Positions 1 to 6,815 of a DNA stretch of 13,222 bases are shown here, piece after piece; position 1 is the stretch's first letter; every line of letters starts with the position of its first letter. Origin of the DNA: an uncultured Collinsella sp. (GTDB lineage Bacteria > Actinomycetota > Coriobacteriia > Coriobacteriales > Coriobacteriaceae). A program made the translations under genes and the position numbers. Location: the NCBI GenBank assembly GCA_958370325.1, contig CATXJW010000049.1:1-13222 (forward strand), read 5' to 3'. The notes beneath the pieces are model-generated. The model searched no databases and was not told where the DNA came from. It was given only the letters and a program-made list of their open reading frames with translations.

Positions 1-599
1 ACATCATCATCCAGTCCGCCATCAACAGCTTGGGCACCGAGGTCATGGCGGCATCCAGCGCTGCCATGAGCCTGGAGTACGTGTGCTACAACCTACTCAA
101 CAGCTTTAGCCAGGCCTGCACCACCTTTGTGGGGCAAAACCACGGCGCTCGCCAGATCGACCGCTGCACCAAAACGCTCAAGGTCTGCCTGGTCGAAGGC
201 GGCATCGTCGCGCTCACCACCATCGTCATCATCGTCGGTCTGGGGCGCGAGATCCTGGCGCTCTTTAACAGCGATCCCAACATCGTCTCGATCGGCTATA
301 TCCGCGTGTGTTCGATCTTCCCGGCGTACGCCTTTAGCATGTTCTACGAAAACATGTCCGGTTACCTACGCGGCTTTGGCATCTCGCTTATGCCCGCCCT
401 CATCACCATGATCTGCGTTTGCGGCATTCGCTTCTATTGGGTATTCTGCGTGTTCCCGCACTTCCGCACCTTTGCGAACATCATGATGGTCTACCCCATC
501 AGCTTGGGCACCACAGCGTTCTTTATGGTCGTGGCGGTACTACTCTGCCACCCGGCACGCACCTATCGCGCCGCCCAAGTCAAAGCGACAGCCCGCTAA
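1..599 (+). CDS. MATE family efflux transporter, C-terminal part (cut by window start)
   Basis: This is the C-terminal part of a multidrug/toxin extrusion (MATE) antiporter, an inner-membrane pump that exports cationic drugs or metabolites in exchange for Na+ or H+. The frame is open from base 3 to a TAA at 597-599, giving about 198 residues of the usual ~450, so roughly the second half is present. Visible hallmarks are the half beginning with an amphipathic helix and the stretch ending FVGQNHGA, the typical MATE sequence before the loop, followed by several hydrophobic helices (around VALTTIVIIVGLG, SIFPAYAFSMF, LMPALITMICVCGI and a last helix with FFMVVAVLL). The tail is short and basic. 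The true start lies upstream of the window; the first in-frame ATG at 45-47 is internal. The gene converges on the LysR gene, with only 27 bases between the stops and no hairpin terminator visible there. Substrate cannot be inferred. Confidence 0.88.
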   Translation, partial: IIIQSAINSLGTEVMAASSAAMSLEYVCYNLLNSFSQACTTFVGQNHGARQIDRCTKTLKVCLVEGGIVALTTIVIIVGLGREILALFNSDPNIVSIGYIRVCSIFPAYAFSMFYENMSGYLRGFGISLMPALITMICVCGIRFYWVFCVFPHFRTFANIMMVYPISLGTTAFFMVVAVLLCHPARTYRAAQVKATAR

Positions 600-626
600 A
601 CACCGCACTCAACGTCACGCCAGTCA

Positions 627-1493
627 TTAATTGACAATATGAGAGCTCATATAGTCGATAAAGCGCCTCGTGGCGATGGGCATGGTGTCCCAGCTGCGCC
701 AGGCGGCCACCACGTCGCGCGAGGGGGCATGCACGATGGGCCGCACACAAATATCGGCTCGCATGCCCTCCACAGTACGACGGTAGAGCATGCTCACGCC
801 TAACCCCTCCTCCACCATCGCCATAATGGTGTAGTCGTCGGTCACCTCACTCGTCACGTGCGGCGACAGCCCATGCGCCGCGAATGCATCGAGTACCAGG
901 CTCTGTTCGCCCTCATCCAGTAACACAAACGGTTCGGACGCCAGGTCGGCGAGTGTCACCTTTTCCTTTGCCGTCAGCGGATGCGCGGCCGGCAACAATG
1001 CTACCAACTCGTCGTGATAGACCACGCGCTTCTCGAGCCCCGCGGTAAATCCGCGCGCCGTAAAACAAAAATCAACCACGCCATCGTGTACCCATTGAGC
1101 GTTGCGCGTGTAATCGCCCTGCTTGAGGGTAAAGCGTACGCCCGGGTGCAGCGCACCAAAGTCGCGGATCACGCGTGGCAACACGGTACGACTCACGTTG
1201 GTAAATGTCGCAATGCGAATATCAGTCGAGGAGAGCCCCAGCAGCTCCTGACGCTTGCCCTCAAGCTCGGCCTCGGCAGTTACGATTTGGCGCAGATACG
1301 GCAGGTACTGCTTGCCGTCGCGCGTAAGCGAGACGCCTTGCTTACCGCGCTCGATAAGCGTGGTACCCAGCTCGCGCTCGAGCGCCTTGACGGCCTGGCT
1401 CACCGCACTTTGCGTATAGCCTAGCTCGTCGGCCGCGCGTTTCAGGCTGCCGCAATCGACCACCATACATACAATCTGATATCGCGATGCCAT
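627..1493 (-). CDS. LysR family transcriptional regulator
   Basis: LysR-type DNA-binding regulator, 288 aa, the normal size for the family. The N-terminal winged helix-turn-helix is clear (residues about 15-40, GSLKRAADELGYTQSAVSQA then KALERELGTTLIER). It is followed by the linker helix and a periplasmic-binding-protein-like effector domain (from about residue 90) that contains the typical LLPAAHPL and LLDEGEQ segments. The ATG at 1491-1493 has GGAGG five bases upstream. The gene is divergent from the EamA transporter at 1652, the classic arrangement in which the LysR protein controls its neighbour and itself. A GTAT-N9-ATAC dyad in the shared spacer is the likely binding site. The effector is unknown. 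Family assignment is certain; the target assignment is inference from layout. Confidence 0.95.
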   Translation of the reverse strand: MASRYQIVCMVVDCGSLKRAADELGYTQSAVSQAVKALERELGTTLIERGKQGVSLTRDGKQYLPYLRQIVTAEAELEGKRQELLGLSSTDIRIATFTNVSRTVLPRVIRDFGALHPGVRFTLKQGDYTRNAQWVHDGVVDFCFTARGFTAGLEKRVVYHDELVALLPAAHPLTAKEKVTLADLASEPFVLLDEGEQSLVLDAFAAHGLSPHVTSEVTDDYTIMAMVEEGLGVSMLYRRTVEGMRADICVRPIVHAPSRDVVAAWRSWDTMPIATRRFIDYMSSHIVN

Positions 1494-1552
1494 CGTGCCT
1501 CCACATCGGTGTAGCCGTAAAACGTTTTGCCAGGACTTTTTCTACCTACATT

Positions 1553-1571
1553 AGTATTGCTTAATCATACT
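1553..1571. promoter_or_regulatory. Candidate LysR operator (AGTAT-N9-ATACT dyad)
   Basis: Bases 1553-1557 (AGTAT) and 1567-1571 (ATACT) form an exact five-base inverted repeat with a nine-base spacer. They contain the T-N11-A core (T1557 to A1569) that defines LysR-type binding boxes. The site lies in the 158-base spacer between the divergent LysR and DMT genes, about 60 bases upstream of the LysR start and 80 upstream of the transporter start. I cannot pick a convincing -35/-10 pair for either gene here. Confidence 0.5.
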
Positions 1572-1651
1572 GAAGATACATTCGCTTTACTACATCCAAA
1601 TCTGGGAGCAGAATCCTTTTTGCGAAACCGTTCTGTAACAAAAGGAGTCCC

Positions 1652-2554
1652 ATGGATCGCAAAAAAGCAATCGCGCTCTCGTTTTCCGTTCCCGTCGCAT
1701 GGGGCTTTTCGTACCCCCTCATGAAGATCGGCATGGACAGCATGAACGCCACGAGCATCGTTGCGCTGCGCTGCATCATCGCCTTTGTGGCCTGCCTGCT
1801 GCTCTTCCACAAGCACGCGCTGCGCATCAACCGCGACCTCATGGTTCGCGCCGCCATCATCGGCGCCATCATGGCAACCGAGCTCACCTGCATGTGCTTG
1901 GGCTCCAGCCTTACCTCCGCCTCCACCGCCGGCTTTTTGCAGAGCCTGACGGTCGTGATCGTGCCGTTTGCCAACGCCGCCCTGCTGCGTCGCGCCCCCG
2001 AGCGCAAGGTACTCATCGGCACCGCCATCGTCACCTGCGGTATGCTGCTGCTCTCGGGTGCCGACTTTACCAGCCTGAATCCCGGCGCAATCATCATGTT
2101 GCTCTCAGCCTTTATCTATGCCAGCCACATTATCGTAGCCAAGCGCTTTGTCGAAGAAGTCGACCCACTGGCCTTGGGTGTTTGGCAGCTGGGCTTTGGC
2201 GGCCTGTTCTCGGGCATCGCCGCGTGCACCTTTGGCGGCTTCACGCTTCCCAGCACGCCCAACGAGATCGTCGTGGTCGTCGCGCTCGCACTCATCTGCT
2301 CTGCCTACGGCTTTATCACCCAGACGCTCGTGCAGCCCCACGTGCCCGCCGAGACCACCGGCTTCGCCTTCTCGCTGGAGCCGGTCTGCTCCGCCGTCTT
2401 CTCGTTCTTCCTGGTCGGCGAGGTCCTGAGCCCCATCGCCTTCTTTGGCGCCGCCCTCATCCTCACCGGCGTGATGGTGGCAACCGTCGAGCTCCCGCGC
2501 CTTCGCTCGCAAGGACACGCTCACATGGCAGGAGCGCCCGAGCGCGTCTCGTAG
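1652..2554 (+). CDS. DMT superfamily transporter (EamA family)
   Basis: Ten-helix inner-membrane transporter of the drug/metabolite superfamily, 300 aa, with two EamA domains (residues about 6-135 and 145-280). Typical features are the N-terminal VAWGFSYPLMKIG, the repeat-one end with SLTSASTAGFLQSLTVVIVP, and in repeat two ETTGFAFSLEPVCSAVFSFFLVGE before the last helix, the canonical EamA closing motif. The C-terminal tail (about 25 residues) is hydrophilic. ATG at 1652 follows AAAAGGAG at the right spacing. The gene is divergent from a LysR gene that probably controls it. Members export amino acids, nucleosides or other metabolites; this sequence does not tell which. A 7-bp hairpin follows the stop in the gap before ung. 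Confidence 0.93.
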   Translation: MDRKKAIALSFSVPVAWGFSYPLMKIGMDSMNATSIVALRCIIAFVACLLLFHKHALRINRDLMVRAAIIGAIMATELTCMCLGSSLTSASTAGFLQSLTVVIVPFANAALLRRAPERKVLIGTAIVTCGMLLLSGADFTSLNPGAIIMLLSAFIYASHIIVAKRFVEEVDPLALGVWQLGFGGLFSGIAACTFGGFTLPSTPNEIVVVVALALICSAYGFITQTLVQPHVPAETTGFAFSLEPVCSAVFSFFLVGEVLSPIAFFGAALILTGVMVATVELPRLRSQGHAHMAGAPERVS

Positions 2555-2580
2555 ACCCCTCTCTTCATGCAGCCGCGGCA

Positions 2581-2626
2581 TAAAGGCAACCGGTGCGCCT
2601 TTACAATAGATGCCAACAGAGCATCT
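2581..2626 (+). other. Tandem small hairpins between the DMT gene and ung
   Basis: TAAAGGC (2581-2587) pairs exactly with GCCTTTA (2597-2603), and AGATGC (2608-2613) pairs with GCATCT (2621-2626). The first could be a weak terminator for the transporter; its 3' arm runs into a TACAAT box (2602-2607) that could be the ung -10 element, although no -35 is visible. The second hairpin ends five bases before the ung ribosome site (AAAGGAG, 2632-2638). Function is uncertain. Confidence 0.35.
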
Positions 2627-2642
2627 GCCATAAAGGAGCCCC

Positions 2643-3368
2643 ATGGACACCGCAACTCGCGACCGCAACATAGCAACTTGGTTGGGCGATGCGCCGCAGC
2701 CGGTACGTGACACAACGAACCAGCTGCTCGAGCGCATCGCCCTTTTACGTGCCGAGCAAACCATCTACCCGGCACAAGACGACATCCTCAATGCCCTCGC
2801 CTATACACCGACCGACCAGGTCAAGGTTGTCATCTTGGGTCAAGACCCCTATCACGGACCCAACCAGGCCATGGGACTGTCGTTCTCGGTCCCCGTGACG
2901 CAAACCAAACTGCCGCCGAGCCTGCGCAACATCTATAAGGAACTCAGCGCCGATCTGGGCTGCCCCATCCCCGCCACGGGAGACCTGACCCCATGGGCAC
3001 AACAGGGCGTCCTGCTCCTCAACACTACGCTCACCGTGCGCGAGCATGCCGCCAATTCGCACGCCAAGCTGGGCTGGAGCACGCTCACCGACTATATTAT
3101 CGAACGCTGCTGCCAGTTATCCCAACCGGTAGTCTTTTTGGCATGGGGTCGCTTTGCCCAGCAGATGGTCGAAGGAAAGCTCGCCGCGACCGGCGCGGGC
3201 AAGGCAAGCGGCAAGTTCTGCCTTGCCTCTACGCATCCCTCACCGCTTTCGGCCAACCGTGCCACGGCAGAACTCCCCGCTTTTATGGGGTCGCGCCCCT
3301 TCTCCGCTGCCAATCGGCTACTCGAGCAGTACGGCTCGACCCCCGTCAACTGGACTTGCCTCGGCTAA
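2643..3368 (+). CDS. ung: Uracil-DNA glycosylase (family 1)
   Basis: Family 1 uracil-DNA glycosylase, 241 aa. It removes uracil from DNA, the first step of base-excision repair of deaminated cytosine or misincorporated dUMP, in the cytoplasm. All family motifs are present: the water-activating loop GQDPYHG (residues 66-72, catalytic Asp68), the following GLSFSV, the LLLNTTLTV strand (124-132), and the DNA-intercalation loop HPSPLS (198-203, catalytic His198) followed by the xxN element. Length is normal. ATG at 2643 is preceded by AAAGGAG at 5-base spacing. The gene stands alone, with a bidirectional terminator directly after it. The last 15 residues (after LLEQYG) are a short unremarkable extension. 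Confidence 0.97.
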   Translation: MDTATRDRNIATWLGDAPQPVRDTTNQLLERIALLRAEQTIYPAQDDILNALAYTPTDQVKVVILGQDPYHGPNQAMGLSFSVPVTQTKLPPSLRNIYKELSADLGCPIPATGDLTPWAQQGVLLLNTTLTVREHAANSHAKLGWSTLTDYIIERCCQLSQPVVFLAWGRFAQQMVEGKLAATGAGKASGKFCLASTHPSPLSANRATAELPAFMGSRPFSAANRLLEQYGSTPVNWTCLG

Positions 3369-3383
3369 AAACCGATACATCAA

Positions 3384-3417
3384 AAACGCGCCCGACGGCT
3401 TTCCATCGGGCGCGTTT
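3384..3417. terminator. Bidirectional intrinsic terminator between ung and the SDR gene
   Basis: A 15-bp stem (3384-3398 with 3403-3417, one G-T wobble) closes on the 4-base loop CTTT. It is flanked by A's on the left and T's on the right, so it can act for both ung (+) and the converging SDR gene (-), whose stop codon begins two bases away at 3419. Confidence 0.88.
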
Positions 3418-3418
3418 C

Positions 3419-4099
3419 CTATTCGGGCCAAATAAATTGTGTGCGGCCGGCCTCGCCGCCATCGATCAGCAGGCTCTGCCCGGTCATAAAACGGTTGGTC
3501 ACGCCCACAAAGTAGATCCACTCGGCGATCTCTTGGGCAGTGGCCCAGCGCTTAAGCGGCGTAAGCTCCATAATCTGGTTCCACAGGCGTTCGTCTTCCA
3601 TCACGCAACGGTTGAGCGGCGTGATAACGCCGCCCGGGTCCACACTGTTGGCGATGGCCTGCGGCGCCAGGCGGTTTGCAAGGTTCTTGGTGTAGGCGAT
3701 AACGCCACCCTTGCTGGCAGCATAGGCGGGAAACTCCGATCCCGTATGTCCGCTCGCCGACCCCACATTGACCACGGATTGGATAGCAGGCGCTGGCTTG
3801 GCAGCAAGCCCCTCTCCCACAAAGGCGTAGCGCTCGGTCACGTTGATGGTGCCACGCAGGTTGGCGGCGATGTCATCGGCCGAATCCTGTACACCGGCAA
3901 CGTTCACGATTACCTGAGGCTCAAGGTCGCCTGGAAACGAATCCGGTTCGCGGACATCAACGATCAGATGGCGGTAGCGCTCGTGCTCGACCGCCGCCGG
4001 CAGCAGGTCAAAGCCCACGACCTCGTGGCCCTCGTCTAAAAAGCGCTGCACGCACGCGGCTCCGATACCGCCCGAAGTGCCCGTGATCAAAACCCGCAT
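3419..4099 (-). CDS. Short-chain dehydrogenase/reductase (SDR, classical type)
   Basis: NAD(P)-dependent oxidoreductase of the classical SDR fold, 226 aa. Visible elements in order: nucleotide loop TGTSGGIG (residues 6-13); Asp31 at the end of beta-2 (GFD), which hints at NAD(H) preference; NVAG (66-69, in place of the usual NNAG); catalytic Ser114 in NVGSASG; YAASK (Tyr126, Lys130); and PGGVITP, the PGxxxT cofactor clamp. The protein is slightly short because the loop between strand four and the active site is compact. ATG at 4097-4099 has AAGGAG six bases upstream, and that ribosome site overlaps the stop of the upstream VUT gene (gap nine bases), so the two genes are almost certainly cotranscribed. 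Annotators might call it FabG-like or a hydroxysteroid dehydrogenase; the substrate cannot be read from sequence. Confidence 0.9.
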   Translation of the reverse strand: MRVLITGTSGGIGAACVQRFLDEGHEVVGFDLLPAAVEHERYRHLIVDVREPDSFPGDLEPQVIVNVAGVQDSADDIAANLRGTINVTERYAFVGEGLAAKPAPAIQSVVNVGSASGHTGSEFPAYAASKGGVIAYTKNLANRLAPQAIANSVDPGGVITPLNRCVMEDERLWNQIMELTPLKRWATAQEIAEWIYFVGVTNRFMTGQSLLIDGGEAGRTQFIWPE

Positions 4100-4108
4100 A
4101 CTTGCTCC

Positions 4109-4831
4109 TTAGGCGGTTGCGTGGCGCTCGAGGTACTCGGCGCCCACATTCTCACGCTCCCAGCCACGCACGACCTTGTAGCCCACGGGGCTCAGGAAGA
4201 CCTCGCACAGCAGCTCGGCAACAGCGCCGGTCAGCGAGCACATAAGGACCTGCACCCAGGTCCAACCAAAGAACGTATGGCTCACCACAATGGCAAAGAC
4301 CAGGTTGTCGATAAACTGGCCAACACCCGTGGACACATAGGAACGGAAGGCGAAGCTCGCAAAGTTATTCTTTTTGAGCATACGGCCGAGCGACTGGTTG
4401 AGCGTGGAATTAACCACGGCAGAAACGAGCATTGCCAGCGAAGAGCCCAGCACCACGTACCAGGTGCCGCCAATGGTGGCGTTAAGGGCGCTGTTGACCT
4501 CGATCATGCCCGTGTCGTAGTAGGCGCCCCACATGCCGGGCGTGAGCGAGCATGCCCAAAAGCACAGGCTCACGGCCAGGTTGACCAGCAGCGCGAGGAT
4601 GGAGATTTTGATGGATGCCTTGGCGCCAAAGCGCTTACAGATCATGTCCTGGCACAAAAACGAAACCCAGCTCACCACAAAGCCGCAATCGAGTGCCAGA
4701 TACGGCAGGCTGATGAGCTCTTTGTTGGCCAGTAGGTTCATCATGATGACGCTCACGAAAAACAGCGAAACCGTTGCCGCGGGAATGCTCCGCAACAGGA
4801 CCTTGTAGTCCTCCATGACCTTCTTGATCAT
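4109..4831 (-). CDS. VUT family membrane protein (YhhQ-type, putative queuosine-precursor transporter)
   Basis: Integral membrane protein of 240 aa with about six hydrophobic helices. The arrangement matches the VUT/YhhQ family (Pfam Vut_1): an N-terminal helix ending NLLANKELISLP, a segment DCGFVVSWVSFLCQDMICKRFG in the place where the family has its conserved D(V)xxExYG-like motif, a second half with SLGRMLKKN...RSYVSTGVGQFIDNLVF, and a charged C-terminus. Known members take up preQ0/preQ1-type 7-deazaguanines for tRNA queuosine synthesis; substrate here is inference. ATG at 4829-4831 follows AAAGGAG with eight-base spacing. It is the first gene of a two-gene operon with the SDR gene and has a good promoter and an ~80-base structured leader, which would fit ligand or translational control. 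Confidence 0.82.
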   Translation of the reverse strand: MIKKVMEDYKVLLRSIPAATVSLFFVSVIMMNLLANKELISLPYLALDCGFVVSWVSFLCQDMICKRFGAKASIKISILALLVNLAVSLCFWACSLTPGMWGAYYDTGMIEVNSALNATIGGTWYVVLGSSLAMLVSAVVNSTLNQSLGRMLKKNNFASFAFRSYVSTGVGQFIDNLVFAIVVSHTFFGWTWVQVLMCSLTGAVAELLCEVFLSPVGYKVVRGWERENVGAEYLERHATA

Positions 4832-4910
4832 TATGTACTCCTTTGGTTTTAGGTTTAACGAGCAGGATATCGGACCCGAACTGCTCGGACGCCACGGTCT
4901 TGAGACGACG
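4832..4910 (-). promoter_or_regulatory. Structured 5' leader of the VUT-SDR operon (riboswitch candidate)
   Basis: On the minus strand the leader contains an exact 7-bp hairpin (CGAGCAG at 4887-4881 with CTGCTCG at 4865-4859; 15-base loop). An A-rich single-stranded tail follows and runs directly into the ribosome site AAAGGAG. The loop contains GGGTCC: GGGT/GGT can pair with the ACC(T) elements of the tail, and TCC can pair with the GGA of the ribosome site. Hairpin plus A-rich tail plus loop-tail pairing is the H-type pseudoknot layout of preQ1-I riboswitches, and the downstream gene belongs to a family often under preQ1 control. I could not match the detailed consensus, so class is unassigned. 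Confidence 0.42.
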
Positions 4911-4916
4911 GTGGGT

Positions 4917-4945
4917 ATGATAGCCGCTCACACGGCATCAGGCAA
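4917..4945 (-). promoter_or_regulatory. Sigma70-type promoter of the VUT-SDR operon
   Basis: On the minus strand TTGCCT (4945-4940) and TATCAT (4922-4917) are separated by exactly 17 bases. Transcription would start near 4910, giving a leader of about 80 bases. The -35 box lies right after the prfC terminator stem. Confidence 0.65.
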
Positions 4946-4946
4946 G

Positions 4947-4982
4947 TAAACGGCGCGGCAGCCCCGCAGGGCCACCGCGCCG
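4947..4982 (-). terminator. Intrinsic terminator of prfC
   Basis: A 12-bp stem (minus strand 4982-4971 with 4962-4951, two G-U pairs) and an 8-base loop are followed by TTTA. It begins six bases beyond the prfC stop codon. The T-run is short but the stem is very GC-rich. Confidence 0.75.
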
Positions 4983-4987
4983 ATGCG

Positions 4988-6601
4988 CTAAAAGGCCACG
5001 TTGCCAAACTCCGACAGGATAAGGTCGGGGTTGTGGTCAGTTGCCCAATCCACGTTCCACGGGCTCGTGAACAGCAGCAGCTTACCGCCGCGCATGTCCT
5101 CGACGCGCAGGGTGTCGCGCGTGAGCGAAAGGCCCGGGATATCGATGGTGTCGGGGTCGTTCTGAATCCAGCGGATGTCCGTATAGGGCAGCGGCTGGCG
5201 ACGAACCTCAACACGGTACTCGGCCTTGAGACGGCGCTCGAGCACCTCAAACTGCAGCACGCCGACCACGCCCACAATGACGCTCTCCATACCGGCACCC
5301 AGCTCGCGGAAGATCTGGATGGCGCCCTCCTGGGCAAGCTCCTCCATGCCCTTCACAAACTGCTTGCGCTTGAGCGTATCGACCTGCGTAATGCGGGCGA
5401 ACATCTCGGGGGCAAACGTCGGGATCTGCGGATACTGCACATGGCGCTTGCCAGAGCACACGGTGTCACCGATGCTAAAGATACCCGGATCGAACAGGCC
5501 CACGATATCGCCCGCGTACGCCTCGTCCACGATGGCGCGGTCATCGGCCATCATCGACGTGCCCGTGGCAAGCTTAAGCTTGCGGTTGCCCTGCACGTGG
5601 AAGGCGTCCATGCCGCGCTCGAACTTGCCCGAGCAAATTCGCACAAAGGCGATGCGGTCACGGTGGTTCTTGTCCATATTGGCCTGGATCTTAAACACAA
5701 AGCCGCTAAAGTCATCGCGGCAGGGATCGACCGGTTCGCTGGTGAGCGTATCGGTATAGGCGCGCGGCGTCGGGGCCAGACGCAGGAACTCCTTAAGGAA
5801 GGGCTCCACGCCAAAGTTGGTGAGCGCCGAGCCAAAGAACGCCGGGCTCAGCTTGCCGCAGGCCACGGCATCCAAGTCGAGCTCGTCGCCGGCACCATCG
5901 AGCAGCTCGATGTCGTCCATCAGGTTCTTGTGGTTCTCCTCGCCGATGAGCTCATCCATGGCAGGATCGCCCAGCTCGGCCTCGATCTCGGCGACCTTCT
6001 TGGTGGCGTTGGCGTGGCCGTCGCCCTCAAAGGCGATAACGCGACGGGTCTGACGATCGAACACGCCGCGGAAGTTGCGACCGCTGCCGATCGGCCAGTT
6101 CATGGGATACGTATTGATACCCAGGACGTTCTCGATCTCTTCCATAAGCTCAAACGGATCGCGAGCCTCGTGGTCGAGCTTGTTCACAAAGGTGAAGATG
6201 GGAATGTGGCGCAGCGTACAGACCTTAAAGAGCTTTTTGGTCTGGGCCTCGACGCCCTTGGCGCCATCGATGACCATGACCGCGGCGTCGGCGGCCATAA
6301 GGGTACGGTAGGTATCCTCCGAGAAGTCCTGGTGGCCGGGGGTATCGAGGATATTGACGCAGGCGCCGTTGTAGGTGAACTGCAGCACCGAGGAGGTAAC
6401 GGAAATACCGCGCTCCTTCTCGATGTCCATCCAGTCCGAGACGGCATGCTTGGCCGAGCTCTTGCCCTTGACCGAGCCGGCGGTCTGGATGCTGCCGGTA
6501 TAGAGCAGCAGTTTCTCGGTAAGTGTGGTCTTACCGGCGTCTGGGTGGCTGATGATCGCGAATGTGCGGCGCGACGAGATTTCATCCGACAGGCTTGCCA
6601 T
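4988..6601 (-). CDS. prfC: Peptide chain release factor 3
   Basis: RF3, a ribosomal GTPase that recycles RF1/RF2 from the ribosome after translation termination. It is 537 aa from the chosen start (family about 530). G-domain motifs are intact: SHPDAGKTT (residues 18-26), RGISVTSS switch I (64-71), DTPGHQDF (86-93), NKLDHEARDPF (140-150). The RF3-specific region follows, with LGINTYPMNWPIGSG, FFGSALTNFGVEPFL, the domain-II stretch GFVFKIQANMDKNHRDRIAFVR and the domain-III stretch VGVLQFEVLERRLKAEY. The ATG at 6599-6601 is chosen because AAAGGA lies six bases upstream and the protein then begins MASLSDEI; upstream in-frame ATGs (6626-6628 and 6617-6619) would put the ribosome site inside the gene. 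It is monocistronic, with its own terminator. A TACAAT (minus strand 6654-6649) may be its -10 box, without a good -35. Confidence 0.97.
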   Translation of the reverse strand: MASLSDEISSRRTFAIISHPDAGKTTLTEKLLLYTGSIQTAGSVKGKSSAKHAVSDWMDIEKERGISVTSSVLQFTYNGACVNILDTPGHQDFSEDTYRTLMAADAAVMVIDGAKGVEAQTKKLFKVCTLRHIPIFTFVNKLDHEARDPFELMEEIENVLGINTYPMNWPIGSGRNFRGVFDRQTRRVIAFEGDGHANATKKVAEIEAELGDPAMDELIGEENHKNLMDDIELLDGAGDELDLDAVACGKLSPAFFGSALTNFGVEPFLKEFLRLAPTPRAYTDTLTSEPVDPCRDDFSGFVFKIQANMDKNHRDRIAFVRICSGKFERGMDAFHVQGNRKLKLATGTSMMADDRAIVDEAYAGDIVGLFDPGIFSIGDTVCSGKRHVQYPQIPTFAPEMFARITQVDTLKRKQFVKGMEELAQEGAIQIFRELGAGMESVIVGVVGVLQFEVLERRLKAEYRVEVRRQPLPYTDIRWIQNDPDTIDIPGLSLTRDTLRVEDMRGGKLLLFTSPWNVDWATDHNPDLILSEFGNVAF

Positions 6602-6686
6602 GCGGATCCTTTCTTGCATTGAGTGCATTACGTCGTTGTAACCGCACTATTGTAGCCGCGAAATCCCGATCTAGGGCACCTATCAG

Positions 6687-6735
6687 GACAAATTCATCAG
6701 TCAGGGCCGGGCAGCCGGCCCAATCCGAATTTGTC
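6687..6735. repeat. Nested inverted repeat between prfC and gntR
   Basis: An outer exact 9-bp repeat, GACAAATTC (6687-6695) with GAATTTGTC (6727-6735), encloses an inner exact 7-bp GC-rich repeat, GGGCCGG (6704-6710) with CCGGCCC (6715-6721), on a 4-base loop. The 49-base element ends three bases before the candidate gntR -35 box. It is not followed by a T-run on either strand, so it is not a standard terminator. It could be a dispersed repeat, a protein-binding cruciform or an RNA leader element. Confidence 0.6.
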
Positions 6736-6737
6736 TC

Positions 6738-6788
6738 TTGCGTAACTGTGCATAGTGTATATATACTGTGCTTACCGGTTATATACAC
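6738..6788 (+). promoter_or_regulatory. Promoter and probable operator of the gntR-ABC operon
   Basis: TTGCGT (6738-6743) and TATACT (6762-6767) are 18 bases apart. The -10 box lies inside AGTGTATATATACT (6754-6767), a near-perfect 14-bp palindrome. Its half GTGTATATA (6755-6763) is repeated exactly in inverted form as TATATACAC (6780-6788). This AT-rich symmetric DNA in an otherwise GC-rich window, directly upstream of a GntR/YtrA gene, fits an autoregulatory operator. Confidence 0.6.
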
Positions 6789-6815
6789 GTGTAGCCCATC
6801 AGCTAAGGAGCCGCT

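Noticed and set aside
600..626. Terminator between the convergent MATE and LysR genes
   Set aside because: The 27-base gap has no convincing stem-loop.
2993..4039. 348-aa open frame on the + strand spanning the end of ung and the SDR gene
   Set aside because: It crosses the bidirectional terminator and two convincing genes; its composition is that of a shadow frame.
5033..6622. 529-aa open frame on the + strand antisense to prfC
   Set aside because: It is a high-GC shadow: it mirrors prfC, has no ribosome site and is composed of low-information H/L/A/R/G-rich sequence without any recognisable domain.
6602..6628. Longer N-terminus for prfC starting at ATG 6626-6628
   Set aside because: It would place the strong ribosome site inside the coding region and add nine residues not typical of RF3, which begins close to the MASLSDEI sequence.
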